Made by a program: the position numbers and the translations under genes. The notes under the pieces are model-generated. The model worked only from the letters and a program-made list of their open reading frames with translations, was not told where the DNA came from and searched no databases. 64,000 bases of DNA from Smallanthus sonchifolius (Eukaryota; Streptophyta; Magnoliopsida; Asterales; Asteraceae). Shown one piece after another: positions 10,071-19,973 of this stretch (position 1 is its first letter; each line of letters begins with the position of its first letter). The stretch is from positions 19,269,501-19,333,500 of the forward strand of contig CM042023.1 of assembly GCA_023525975.1 (NCBI GenBank), read 5' to 3'.

Positions 10071-10528
10071 TCCACATCACCACCCCTTTCTACAGTTTTC
10101 TCAGACATTGTATCAAGCGGAGGAGTTTGCCAAATTGCTAATGATCTTGGCATACCACACTACATACCTTTCCACAACCTCCGCTAGATTCACGTCTCTC
10201 GTGTTACATCTCCCGTACTTAATAACACCCGAAACCTCCATAATCAAGATGGATCAAACCCATGTTCAGATCCCCGGGTTAGCCCCATTTGACACCTCCA
10301 CTCTTCCACCACCTTTCTTCATACCAAACCACATATTCACCAACAATGTTGTATCAAGCTCTTTGGCTTTGAGGAAAGCTAAAGGTATTTTGGTCAACAC
10401 CTTTCATGCATTTCAGCCCCAAACAATTGAAGCACTTAATGGCGGCAAAGTCATATTGGGTGCCCCCTCCCCCCCCCCCCTTTCTCCCAATTGGGCCGTT
10501 AGAACCACACAAGTTAGAAGTTGGGGAT
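10071..10528 (+). pseudogene. UGT pseudogene piece 2: interdomain region
   Basis: Starts with the duplicated target bases, then reads SPPLSTVFSDIVSSGG and QIANDLGIPHYIPF. A frameshift near 10170-10195 moves the frame to the ORF with HLPYLITPETSIIKM, and the C-run near 10465-10481 shifts it again to PIGPLEPHKLEVGDHEP. Confidence 0.85.
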
Positions 10529-10536
10529 CACGAACC

Positions 10537-11300
10537 CAGTGTTTTAAAAACCGGTTCATACCTGCCGGTAATATCGGTTGAACCGGATCTAGGTCACTAG
10601 CCCGGTAAATTAGAAGAATGGTTTGTAACTTGAACCGTCGGTATTACCGGTAATACCGGGTTAAACTGTTGTACCGGTTTTAGGCTAAAGTAGAATTTTA
10701 AGTTTAAACAAAAAAATAAGTTTTAGCGGCCCGATTAAAAACTTTTAAACTAGACAGTAGCCGTTGATCGATCAGTCCATTCCTAATCAGCCTTTCCTCT
10801 TCCTGCATCGATCGATCAAACCTCCTCGAGCATGAACCAGTTTCTCAAACACAATTACTTGTTATATATGTTACTTATCTTACATAATTTTATTATACTA
10901 TGATTATTGGTAACTTAAACTTCTTATTTAATATTGTAGGAAATAAAAATAGTTATGCTCTTGTTGATGTGGATGACGATGATAGTGAATTTCATCTTTT
11001 AAGTGATCGTGAACTTGATATATTCAACACTCCGGTGCCAAAAAGCAATTGTACACTTTTATTTAAAAACTTTTGTCGGAAAATTGAGTGCTTTTGGATT
11101 ATTTTTTTATTATGGATTAACTTTTGGATTATTTTTTTATTATGGAATCATGTACTTTTGGATTATTTTTTGAGTTGAAGTTGTATTTTTATGTAATTAT
11201 AGGGTTAACTAGTCAACCCGGTTGAACCGCCCGATACAACCGGTTGAACTATTTCTGAGCCTAACTGGGTACGGTTTAAAAACCGGTTTTTAAAACATTG
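10537..11300. mobile_element. hAT MITE, 764 bp, perfect 8-bp TSD
   Basis: Terminal inverted repeats CAGTGTTTTAAAAACCGG (10537) and the complement of CCGGTTTTTAAAACATTG (ending 11300) differ at one position. CACGAACC is duplicated exactly at 10529-10536 and 11301-11308. Subterminal CCGGT-type motifs are dense at both ends. An internal 92-codon ORF has no recognisable domain. Dropping one target copy lets the UGT frame run on (DHEP then SWLDQQ), which proves this insertion post-dates the coding sequence. Confidence 0.95.
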
Positions 11301-11919
11301 CACGAACCACTTTCATGGCTCGATCAACAGCAATGGAAGTCCGTAGTGTACGTGAGCTTTGGAAACAGAACCGCTTTGTCGAGAGATAAGATAACAGAAT
11401 TAGGTAACGGATTGGAAGGAAGTGGGCGAAGATTTTTGCGAGTGTTGAAGTCTAGGATCGTAGACAAAGAAGACACTGAAGAAGTTGAAGAGATAGTAGG
11501 TGGTTCGTTTATAGAGAGAACGAAAGAGAAAGGGATGGTGGTGAAAGGATGGGTGGATCAAAAAAAAGATCCTATCACACCCTACCATCGGGGGTTTTGT
11601 TAGCCATTGTGGACGGAACTCGGTGATGGAGGCGGCAACGAGAGGGATACCGATGTTGGCGTGGCCGCAAATTGGTGATCAGAAGGTGAATGCTGGAATT
11701 GTGGAGATGGCCGGGTTAGGAGTTTGGGAGAGAGGGTGGGGTTGGTTAGGGGAGAGATTGGTGAAAGGTGAAGAGATTGCAGAGAGAGTGACGAAGGTGA
11801 TGAGTGATGAAAATTTAAGGGAGAAGGCTAGAAAGATTGGGGAGGAAGCCAAAAACGCCATTAAAGTTGGAGGGAGTTGTAATATGGTGTTGACGGGTAT
11901 CATTCTAAACCTTCAATAA
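11301..11919 (+). pseudogene. UGT pseudogene piece 3: UDP-sugar-binding domain
   Basis: Has VVYVSFGNRTALSRDK, FIERTKEKGMVVKGWVDQ, then a frameshift in the A run near 11559, then SHCGRNSVMEAATRGIP and GDQKVNAG. The PSPG box is recognisable but split by the frameshift, and its conserved Trp is Arg. The final stop at 11919 follows GSCNMVLTGIILNLQ, a normal C-terminus. Confidence 0.88.
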
Positions 11920-12365
11920 TGAAATGATATTTCACTAAATGATCATGAATAAATTGTCACAAATTTATTTAGTTATATGCACTATTATGTAAGTTATAGT
12001 AATTAACCAATAAGTTTATATATAATTTGATATAATTGTGAATTTATTTAAAATTGTATGAAATCCGTCCAAGACGTTATTTTGATGGGAAATTAAATAT
12101 TGTTTTTTGTGAATCTGCAAATTTGAAGACATAGTTCACTAATTGTTTATAACTAGTAAACTAGGCTCATGTTTCGCGGCTAGTTTTATTTCATGGCACC
12201 TAGCACTATTCATAACACTTTTTACTATATAGTATGTATAATAACAATGAAACAACACATATACATATTTACTCTCATATATGAGCTAGAGAGAGAAGAA
12301 CACCACCATATTTATAATATCCTCATCATAAGTTAGGAATCGAAGAAGTTTAGATTACTCCTACA
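11920..12365. other. UGT 3' flank, no gene seen
   Basis: AT-rich. ACTAGTAAACTAGGCTCATGTTTCGCGGCTAG near 12153-12184 resembles a small, weak Helitron-like 3' hairpin in minus orientation. Confidence 0.45.
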
Positions 12366-12480
12366 CAGGGGCGGAACTACAGGGGGTCCGGGGGTCCATT
12401 GACCCTCTGACGGGCGAAAATCCCTTTTAAACGGATGTACTCAACATAAAAGTTTTTTTGTAGTTTGACCCTCTAGATAG
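12366..12480. mobile_element. Possible single hAT-like end (CAGGGGCGGA)
   Basis: CAGGGGCGGAACTACAGGGGGTCC is the kind of start seen in Tip100-like hAT elements. No partner terminus or target duplication was found. Confidence 0.25.
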
Positions 12481-12719
12481 TCTTATATAGATGATTTAAA
12501 GTTAAAAGAGAAGATTGGTGCTGTTTGAAGACTTTCCGGCCGGCAGACGGTGATGCTATGGGCTCTGTGAAATATAGAGAGGAGAAGAAGAAGCCTTCCC
12601 AAACATGTTCTCCTTGGAAAGGAACAAAAAATGCAAGGTGAAAGAATGCTATTAACTTCAAGGCCAAAACGTGATATGGAACCGGAGATGGAAACGTCAA
12701 CCTCAATCTGTAATAGAGG

Positions 12720-13460
12720 TATCCGAGCTGCAGTAGTGCAGATTGGTTCTGGAGCAAATTATGGTCACGGAAAGGAAAGACATGGATTTGGCATGGGGGA
12801 TAACTCAGGTGAATTCTCGGTTAAGTCGGTAAAAAAATTAATCAATATGGGTAGGACTCGAGCAATCTGTTTGCAATGGAGTGGAATAGATAGGAGCCGA
12901 TAAAATGTAACTTATTAATGTGGAGAGCTGAGATGGAGAGGTTGCCAACCAGAGAAGCTTTAGCTAAAAGGAATACGCAAGTTCCTTCCATGATGTGTCC
13001 TTTTTGCGAAGAAAGGCCCGAGACGGCAAAACATTTATTCACTTCATGTTACTATGCAACAGTTATATGGCAAATGGTGAGTAAGTGGTTCAACATTCCT
13101 CGGGTATTTGCTTTTTCTACTCGGGATCTTATCCAACTTCATCACTCTATATCAAAGGAAAATAAGAAATTGTTGCAAGGGATTATTTTCGTTGCCTGCT
13201 GGTGCATTTGGATTGCGAGGAATGAGGTGGTTTTTAAAAATAAATCGGTAAGCATAGTGAAGATCATTGATGACATCAAGTCCGTGGGTTTTTTGTGGTT
13301 GAAGAATAGATCAAGGAATGTTTCATTATCTTATAAAGATTGGTGTAATTTCAAGTTTATGTTCCTTTGTATAGGTCTTCCGTTATGGGTTAGCCCGCGT
13401 GGTATTTTGTATGTGGCTGGTTGTTTGAATAAAATTTGTCTTTCAAAAAAGAAAAAAAAC
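12720..13460 (+). pseudogene. LINE 3' fragment with zf-RVT domain
   Basis: The 196-codon ORF at 12918-13508 carries the C-terminal zinc-binding domain of plant L1-type reverse transcriptases: LPTREALAKRN, CPFCEERPETAKHLFTSC, then a Trp-rich helix WCIWIARNEVVFKN. Upstream, GEFSVKSVKKLINM belongs to the same domain but sits in another frame with stops. No reverse transcriptase or endonuclease is present, so the copy is 5'-truncated, and it ends in an A-rich tail near 13445-13460. LINEs move by target-primed reverse transcription; this copy is dead. Confidence 0.82.
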
Positions 13461-13509
13461 AGACAGACAACAAACGTCAACTCCCACTATGTATCATCTC
13501 TTTTCTAAC

Positions 13510-14100
13510 AAATTAGTCAACCTAAGTTACTTTATTTTATTTTAATTATTATTTTAATTAAAAGTCGTGTATAAGTTTTAGTTTTTATTTTATGTTATAT
13601 TATTATTTTAAATAAACACCTTTTGATCCATTACACAACTCTAAAAAGCATACAAGTTATAACTTGTATCTGATGCAAGAATATTCTTCAAAAAACAAAT
13701 ACCAACATTCTGCTTCTCCATGAGCTAGTCTTTCTAATGTATTACATTTTTGGATGAATAAAATTTTGAAGGCCAAAATATAAATTCTAATATCGTCAAA
13801 TTAAATGCTTAAAACACCAGTAATATATGCTTTAATCAGCTTAACTCTTAAGCTAAAATTGAACCAATTCACATCATACAACATTCTTGTAATTTCTGTT
13901 TGATTATCAACTAAGTATAAAGATTTTAATCAATCTAAATATCAAACCAATTAACTCATGCATAAAAAGTAGGGCAAAGTATAAATAAAGTAATACATAT
14001 TATTTAGTTATTTTTATCATAATTTTATATATACTAATTATTATCATTATATAAATATCTATTTAATATATTAAATAAAAATTATATAAATAATTAATAA
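13510..14100. other. AT-rich intergenic, no gene seen
   Basis: No coding signal or terminal repeat recognised. Confidence 0.6.
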
Positions 14101-14104
14101 TAGG

Positions 14105-14302
14105 CTCGTTAGCTAGCTCGAGCTCGATAAGTGAAGCTCGGGTATGACTCGTTTATTAAACAAGCTTATTTTTAGGCTCGATCTATGACTCGTTTATTAA
14201 ACGGACTTATTTTATGACTTGTTTAAGCTCAACTCAATTCGAGCCTTTAGCAAGCCGATTTTGAGTAACTTACGAGTCGACTTGTCTCGTTTACAGCCCT
14301 AG
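14105..14302. mobile_element. hAT-MITE-like 'CTCGTTTACAGCCCTA' end
   Basis: Repeated GGCTCG/GAGCTCG motifs end in CTCGTTTACAGCCCTA, the mirror of TAGGGCTGTAAACGAG termini. The left terminus is decayed. The complete MITE at 50872-51303 uses the same motif vocabulary. Confidence 0.4.
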
Positions 14303-14744
14303 ACATGACTAAATTTCGAAATTACAGATCGACCTATAAGTACTAAATTTTAGGTCATATATAAGCGCGTGAATGCAAGAAAATAGTGATTCTACGCGTT
14401 TAAGCCCAAGCTATCCCTATTTTTTGGTTTACTAGAACGAAATAGGGATTTCTAATTTTTGGAGGTATGACTAAATTTCAAATTTATAAGAGTATTCATA
14501 ATTCATTTCATATCTTTATCCCTATAATTTAATTAAAAATATCATTTTCTAAATTTATTTCTCATTTTCTAAAAACCTCACATATCTTATTCCCATATAT
14601 ATCTCTATTCAATTAAATAATAATTCTTTATTCTTTTTATAATTATTTTTCTCTTTCTTCCACTCATATTTATTTACAAAAAATATATAAAATAAATAAA
14701 TAAATATGGTTGATGAGTTTGCTTTCCCCTAGACATTAGGGCTG
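14303..14744. other. Intergenic, no gene seen
   Basis: A 70-bp stretch near 14330-14400 (AGTACTAAATTTTAGGTCATATATAAGCGCGTGAATGCAAG) is partly repeated near 19140-19200. Otherwise featureless. Confidence 0.5.
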
Positions 14745-14918
14745 ACAATTTTTGACACGGACCTGTTAACACGACACGTAATTAACATGTCCCGTGTTTG
14801 ACCTTAACAGTTTCGTGTCTTAAACAGGTCGACTTGTTAGGGACATGTTAAATTCGTGTCTAAACAGGTTAAAGACATGTTAACCTGTTAAGACCCGGTA
14901 GGGACATATTAACAATTA

Positions 14919-15363
14919 GAGTAAATTACATTTTGCGTCCCTGTGGTTTACATGATTTAACATAATGCGTCCCTAACACGAATTTTTAACGCTTTGAGTA
15001 CCTGTGGTATACAATCTGTAACACTCTGAGTCCCTGGCCTAACTTCGTTAAATTCTTTCCGTTAAGTTTAGTTTCGACATGCTGCGGATAATTAAGTTTT
15101 GCTGCTGATCTAGTTTCGGCAGGGGTATCTGCGGATAGCCTTAACTAGATCAGCAGCAAAACTTAGTAGTTTCGGGTGAATATCAGTAACCATCTTACCC
15201 CCTATCGAAACTAAACTTAATGGAATTTTTTAACGAAGTTAGGCCCATGGGCTCAAAGTGTTACAAATTGTATACCACAGGTACTCAAAGCGTTAAAAAT
15301 TTGTGTTAGCGACACATTGTGTTAAATCGTGTAAACCACATGGACGCAAAAAGTAATTTAGTC
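14919..15363. mobile_element. Foldback MULE-type MITE, 445 bp, perfect 9-bp TSD
   Basis: TAACAATTA is duplicated exactly at 14910-14918 and 15364-15372; nine bases is the Mutator-type length. Ends GAGTAAATTAC and GTAATTTAGTC are inverted. The inverted repeat extends ~150 bp inward on each side, and an inner hairpin pairs GTTTTGCTGCTGATCTAGTT with its complement around a short loop, so almost the whole element can fold back on itself. No protein is encoded. Confidence 0.9.
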
Positions 15364-15662
15364 TAACAATTAAGATCCTATTTAGTATTTACCCATCCCA
15401 ATCCCAAGCCCAAGCCCAAACACTTTTTTGTGTGCAGGTTCGAGCAACTGTGTGCATGTTTCGAGCAATTGTGTGCATGTTTGAAATTGAAGATAGGAGA
15501 AGAAAGACTCATCGGAACTTGGAATTGTCTTTAATGGATGTTTTGATTTGACTTTTATGGTTTTTATTTTAAAAAGGTTTATGATTTATTATGATAAAGG
15601 ATGATATGATTCGAATTTTTAAATTTTTATGAAGTTTTGGCATTTTTTCTTTCATTACATAA

Positions 15663-16016
15663 CTAGGTTAGAATCTCGTATATTACACGAGATTATATAT
15701 TAAAAAATATAAATTTATAAATTTGTAAATACGTAATAACTTGTCAGACTATTATGATTGTCTCGAGATATATCAGGTGGAAATATGTGTGTATATAACA
15801 AATTAGTATTTTTCTTCAATTAGTTATATTTTGATTTCCTATTATATATTTTTATTTAATATAATTAGTATTCTTCTTTAATAATATATTTATAATATCA
15901 TTATTATTTAATAAGATAGATGTGCATTTATTAGGAGAGAGAGGCGGGAAAATCAATGTGAGGAGGCATGAAAAAGTGACAAGTGTCCACCATAAACCTT
16001 TATTTATTAGTATAGA
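15663..16016 (-). mobile_element. Small non-autonomous Helitron, 354 bp
   Basis: On the minus strand it starts TCTATACTAATAAATAAAGG at 16016 and ends with the hairpin CTCGTGTAATATACGAG followed by ATTCTAACCTAG at 15663. The host bases are A and T on the two sides, as expected for Helitrons, which insert between A and T without target duplication. No coding content. Decayed relatives are at 1450-2164 and 28761-29082. Confidence 0.68.
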
Positions 16017-16261
16017 TTTATATATATTCTCTCTCTAAACAGGTACCTAAACAGGTTCCTTAACATGTGACATGTTTCTAAACAGGTCGTGTTCGTGTTT
16101 GAAAAAAATGACACAATTAATTATCGTGTTGTGTTCATGTTTAACATAACAGGTAATCGTGTGGTATAGTATAGGGATGAGGGAAGAGATGGGATGAATT
16201 TTTAGATTATTTTATTAAAATATGAGGACGGGGTTGGAGATGGGAGAGGTGCACAAAAGGC

Positions 16262-16450
16262 GGTTTTTGAACCGAACCGGTTTCGAACCGGCCCGAACCG
16301 GTTTGGTCAACGCGAACAGTAAACCGGTTTTGACCAAAACCGGTTCGGGTTAAACCGGTTTAGTAAGTATAAAACATCGAACCTGTTGAACCGGTTCAGT
16401 TCGGTTCTGGACCGGTTCGGGTTGGTGAACCGGTTTAAACCGGTTTTTTT
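16262..16450. repeat. hAT subterminal AACCGGTTT array, left
   Basis: About a dozen copies of AACCGGTT-type motifs, many palindromic. In hAT elements such subterminal repeats bind transposase; that role is inferred here. Confidence 0.75.
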
Positions 16451-16641
16451 TTTTAAATTATAAAATAAATTAAAAAATATTACAAAATTACAAAACATTA
16501 CAATACGAGAAAAAGAAAAACATAAAGTTCAACGTTTATTCATATTGTAGGGGTTCGGAAATCACAAAACATTACAAAATTAAACATTACAATACGAGAA
16601 AAAAAAAATATTTTTATTTTTTGGAGTTTTTTTGTTTAATA

Positions 16642-18789
16642 TTAGCCGTCATTCTCGGAGTTACTAGTGAATCCTCGTAGTCTATCATCTTCGGCGAGTT
16701 CTTCATTTGTAAGTGGGCTCGTCAATCCTTGGTTAACCTCAGATTCGTGTATGAGTTCTTCAACTTCAATTTCGTCTTCAAGCGAAGCCCTATCTTGTCT
16801 CCTATCTACCGCATCCAAATGGTCTTTCAAGCAAATGCACATTTCCATTGCCGCGGGAGTGAGTCTAGTTCTTCGAATAGATAAAACCCTGCCACTAAGA
16901 TAAAAAGCGGATTCCGAAGCTACCGTGGAAGCTTGGACGGTTAGTAAATCACGGGCCATGGCGGAAAGGACCGGAAAAGTAGATTCGTTTCCTTTCCACC
17001 AAGCCAAAATATCAAAGTCCTCAAAAACATCCGGACTCATAAATGATAAAAAGTTTTTTCCCGTATACCTTCCGAGTTCGCTACTCGGGGTGGACCCTCT
17101 AGCCCGTTTAGTAAATTCATTTCTCATTTTGTTATACAAATTTAAGTTCACATTCCTCGAGCTGCTACTTGATGCGTCCGCGCCCATCGTATCATGTGGG
17201 GTTTGTGTTGTACCATATTTATGTAAATAAATATCAAACAAATCTTGCAAACATTTGTTAAAATAAGTTTTTGTTACGGTTGAAAAATGAATATCTTCGG
17301 CATTCAAATCCAAATCGTAAGTTATTTTATCAATCAAGGTTTCAACACCGTAAACATTAATTGTAGGGTTTAATGCGGCGGCACAAGTTATAACCGGAGG
17401 CATTTCTTTAAAATATTTAACAAATTTTTCTTTCATCGGTTTTATCATTCTCGTAAAAAGAGTACTTTTATTTTCAAGTTCGGCTAATTTGTTACACATT
17501 AGAAATATTTGTTTAAGAGCCAAGGGACTTGTGGGGTAATAAACCCCGGATAAAAAAGTAGTGGCGGTTTTGAAAACTTCGAGCAATTCGGTTATATTTT
17601 CAAGAATGTCCCAACTCGTAGACGGAAAACTTTGAATTTTACGACGCGGTTTTGAGGAAAGCATATCATGAAAAATTGATAAAGTATATTTTTGTCGTAT
17701 AGCACTATGAAACATTTTATAAGTTGAATTTCATCTTGTTGGGAGGTCCCAATTGGGACCTAAGCAAATCAAACCCGTATCGTTACATAATCTAATATAT
17801 TCATGGTATCTTTTTTTACTACTACTAAAAACGTCTTTAAGCATGACTCGAAATGCATTACTTAATTCAATAACGGGTTCAACCGCAAGCCCGTCTTGCA
17901 CGGATAAGTTGATGATGTGTGCAATACATCGACTATGGAAAAAAGCGCCGTTGCAAATCGGATTATATTTTAATATTAATTTTTGAACCGCATTTGTATT
18001 ATTTGAGGCATTATCAAAAGATATTGAAAATAATTTATTTTGTAATTTAAAATCGGTTATCACACCATCTAAAATGTGAAATAAATTTTGACCCGTGTGA
18101 GGATATTCAAACATATCAAACGCGATTGTACGTTTCATCATTTGCCACGTATTGGGATCAACCCAATGAGCGGTAACGCAAATATATGAGCCGGGAATAC
18201 CATGTGGAGCCGACCAAACGTCGGTGGTTAAGTTCACACCGGTTTCCAATTTTTCAAAACCTAAAATTATTTTTTTTTTTGCTTTTTTCCACATTTTTAG
18301 ACAATCACGTCTAAGAGTATTACGACTTACTTGATGATAACGTGGTTGAAGGGCTTCTTGAATCATCCTCGTCGTGAGCGGGTTGTCGAAGTGGTTGAAC
18401 GGCAAACCTCTTTGAATAACTAATTTCGCCATTCTATCTCAAACAATATTTGGATCGAAGTTCCAAATTCCACCCTCGCTTGTCATAGATGCTTGACCCT
18501 CATCCGGAATTTTCTTCAAACTCGGGCAAGATTTTTCCAAATGAGTTTTTAAAGTAGAGTTTGAATCCTTTTTAAAAAACCCACCACATTTTTTGCAACG
18601 AGCACGTTCCAACCCGTTAGACATCTCACATATATCGTAGTTTGACCAAATTGCGGGGTTCCTTGTTGTTGGTATGATTCTCACAACGCTAACTTCGGAA
18701 GAGGAAACACCAAAACTTGAAGAAGTTGCCATAGCGTTTTTTGAGCGTTTTTGTGCGTTTGAGAAGTGTGATTTAACCAAAACACCCAC
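16642..18789 (-). pseudogene. BED zinc-finger hAT transposase with two in-frame stops
   Basis: One reading frame runs 18789 to 16642, interrupted by TGA at 18441-18439 and TGA at 17733-17731. Domain order: BED-type finger (CKKCGGFF...HLEKSC, CX2CX14HX4C) at residues ~60-90; a RICESLEEPER-like N-terminal region; a catalytic region with LTTDVWSAPHG and SFDNASNNTNAV; then LPTR-stop-NSTYKM, where the family normally has a Trp, so TGG became TGA; DUF4413-like middle; C-terminal dimerisation domain with FPVLSAMARDLLTVQASTVA. The first stop sits between NFDPNIV and DRMAKLV and could be a CGA to TGA change. The transposase would excise and insert the element at 8-bp targets. No frameshifts are seen, so loss of function is recent. 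Confidence 0.9.
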
Positions 18790-18905
18790 TACCTATTTAT
18801 AATGTGTTTGGGGGTTAAAATGGGTGAAAAAAACGGTCAAAAAAAGGATTTAACGGTCAAAAACGACTATATAGCCGTTACCCAACGGTCATTTTTCGGA
18901 TATTA

Positions 18906-19105
18906 CTGTTAAACCGGTTTAAACCGGTTTGGCAAACCGGTTAAAAAAAAAACCGGTCCTAAACCGGTGTCTCGTACAGAACATTAAACCGGTTCAAAAC
19001 CGCCGGTTCAAACCAGTTTGAAACCGGTTTCGACTAAACCGGTTTGCATCCGGGTCGGGTTTCGGTTCGAAACCGGTTTGGATTTCCAAACCGGTTTTTT
19101 TGTTC
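18906..19105. repeat. hAT subterminal AACCGGTTT array, right
   Basis: A second dense cluster of AACCGGTTT motifs mirrors the left array. Confidence 0.75.
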
Positions 19106-19120
19106 ACCATGGGAGATGGG

Positions 19121-19235
19121 CTGAGAATGCACTAAACCAACCATAAATACTAAAATTAAGGTCATAAATAAATGCGTGAATCAAGAAAAGAAGTGATTGG
19201 GTTTAAACGACCCAACAATAATCATTTTTTTTTTT
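19121..19235. other. Spacer between hAT and MULE
   Basis: Ends in an 11-T run that is the MULE insertion site. Confidence 0.6.
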
Positions 19236-19310
19236 GAGAAATCACCAAAATAGCCATTGACCCAATCTCATTTGCTAATATAGCCATTGATTTTTTTTTT
19301 TTTTACCAAA
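19236..19310. repeat. MULE left terminal inverted repeat
   Basis: Mirrors 24256-24330 with a few substitutions and a longer T run. Confidence 0.88.
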
Positions 19311-19334
19311 ATAGCTAACCAATAGGGTGATGCC

Positions 19335-19505
19335 ATTTGTCAAAATGGCGAAATTTTGGGCCAAAATTTCGCCATCAGCGAAATTTTTGGCCAAAATTTC
19401 GTCAAAAATCGTCAATTATTACCTGAATTTTCGCTAAAAAATACAAAAAAACAAATTTTCGCCATTTTTTAAACCGGCGAAAAAATATGGCATATTTTCG
19501 CCATT
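19335..19505. repeat. MULE left subterminal TTTCGCC array
   Basis: Repeated AAATTTCGCCA/TGGCGAAATTT motifs on both strands just inside the terminal repeat. Confidence 0.8.
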
Positions 19506-19973
19506 CCAATATTAAATTATAATTTAATTTTTAAAATTAAAAAATTATTAATTTTTCCCGATTTTCCTGAAAATATTTTTATTTTTTTAAATTTAATAAA
19601 AATTATATAATTTTTTTTAAAAAAAAATTTCTTAAAATCTTTTCATTTACTTTTTGTTAAAGGAATTTTAATAAAAAAAAAAATATTTTTAAATTAAAAA
19701 AAATCATGTAATTTTTTATTTTTAATTTTTGAAAAATAATAAAATATAATTTTAATTTAAAAAACGAATTTCAATAAAATATTCTTTTGAAACAAATATA
19801 TATACCCCTCCCTACCATTCATTTTTGACACTTATCTAACAAACTTCATCAACTTTACCATTCACTTAAAAATTTCTTTCACATTCCATCCACTTATAAA
19901 CTTCATCCTTTTATACATCCACTTATAAACTTCATCCTTTTATCCATCCACTTACCATTTATTTTTAAGTAAT
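19506..19973. other. MULE 5' leader, AT-rich
   Basis: Includes TATATATACCCC near 19797 as a possible TATA region, and a short direct repeat (ATCCACTTATAAACTTCATCCTTTTAT, near 19887 and 19917). Confidence 0.5.

Larger units (their letters stand above)
6152..11919 (+). pseudogene. UGT708-like C-glycosyltransferase pseudogene, TE-broken
   Basis: An ancestral intronless family-1 UDP-sugar glycosyltransferase, now in three pieces: 6152-6477, 10071-10528 and 11301-11919. Family-1 UGTs move sugar from UDP-sugar to small molecules in the cytosol; the UGT708 group contains flavonoid C-glucosyltransferases. The N-terminus has HVALLPSAGMGHLTP with the catalytic-type His; the middle has LLSP and DLGIPHY; the C-terminal half has SFGNRTALSRDKITELG and a PSPG box beginning GWVDQK. 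Resemblance to UGT708 is from remembered family features, not a search. Lesions: an LTR-element insertion at 6478, a frameshift near 10170-10195, a frameshift at the C tract near 10465-10481, a hAT MITE at 10537, a frameshift in the A run near 11559, and HCGWN changed to HCGRN in the PSPG box. The start at 6152 gives MSSTTHHPPP in frame with the conserved N-terminus. Non-functional. Confidence 0.9.
14745..16170. repeat. Old CGTGT/ACAGGT-rich repeat, interrupted by two younger insertions
   Basis: Phrases such as ACACGACACG, AAACAGGTCG and GACATGTT recur at 14755-14918, 15373-15440 and 16040-16170. The foldback at 14919-15363 and the Helitron at 15663-16016 lie between these blocks, so they are presumably later insertions. 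The superfamily of the old repeat is unclear. Confidence 0.35.
16245..19112 (-). mobile_element. hAT transposon, 2.87 kb, 8-bp TSD GAGATGGG
   Basis: GAGATGGG is present at 16237-16244 and 19113-19120. The termini AGAGGTGCACAAAA and TTTTTGTTCACC are imperfect inverted repeats. Both subterminal zones are packed with AACCGGTTT palindromes. The single gene runs on the minus strand and encodes a BED zinc-finger hAT transposase with two stop codons, so the element is structurally complete but no longer autonomous. Confidence 0.9.
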
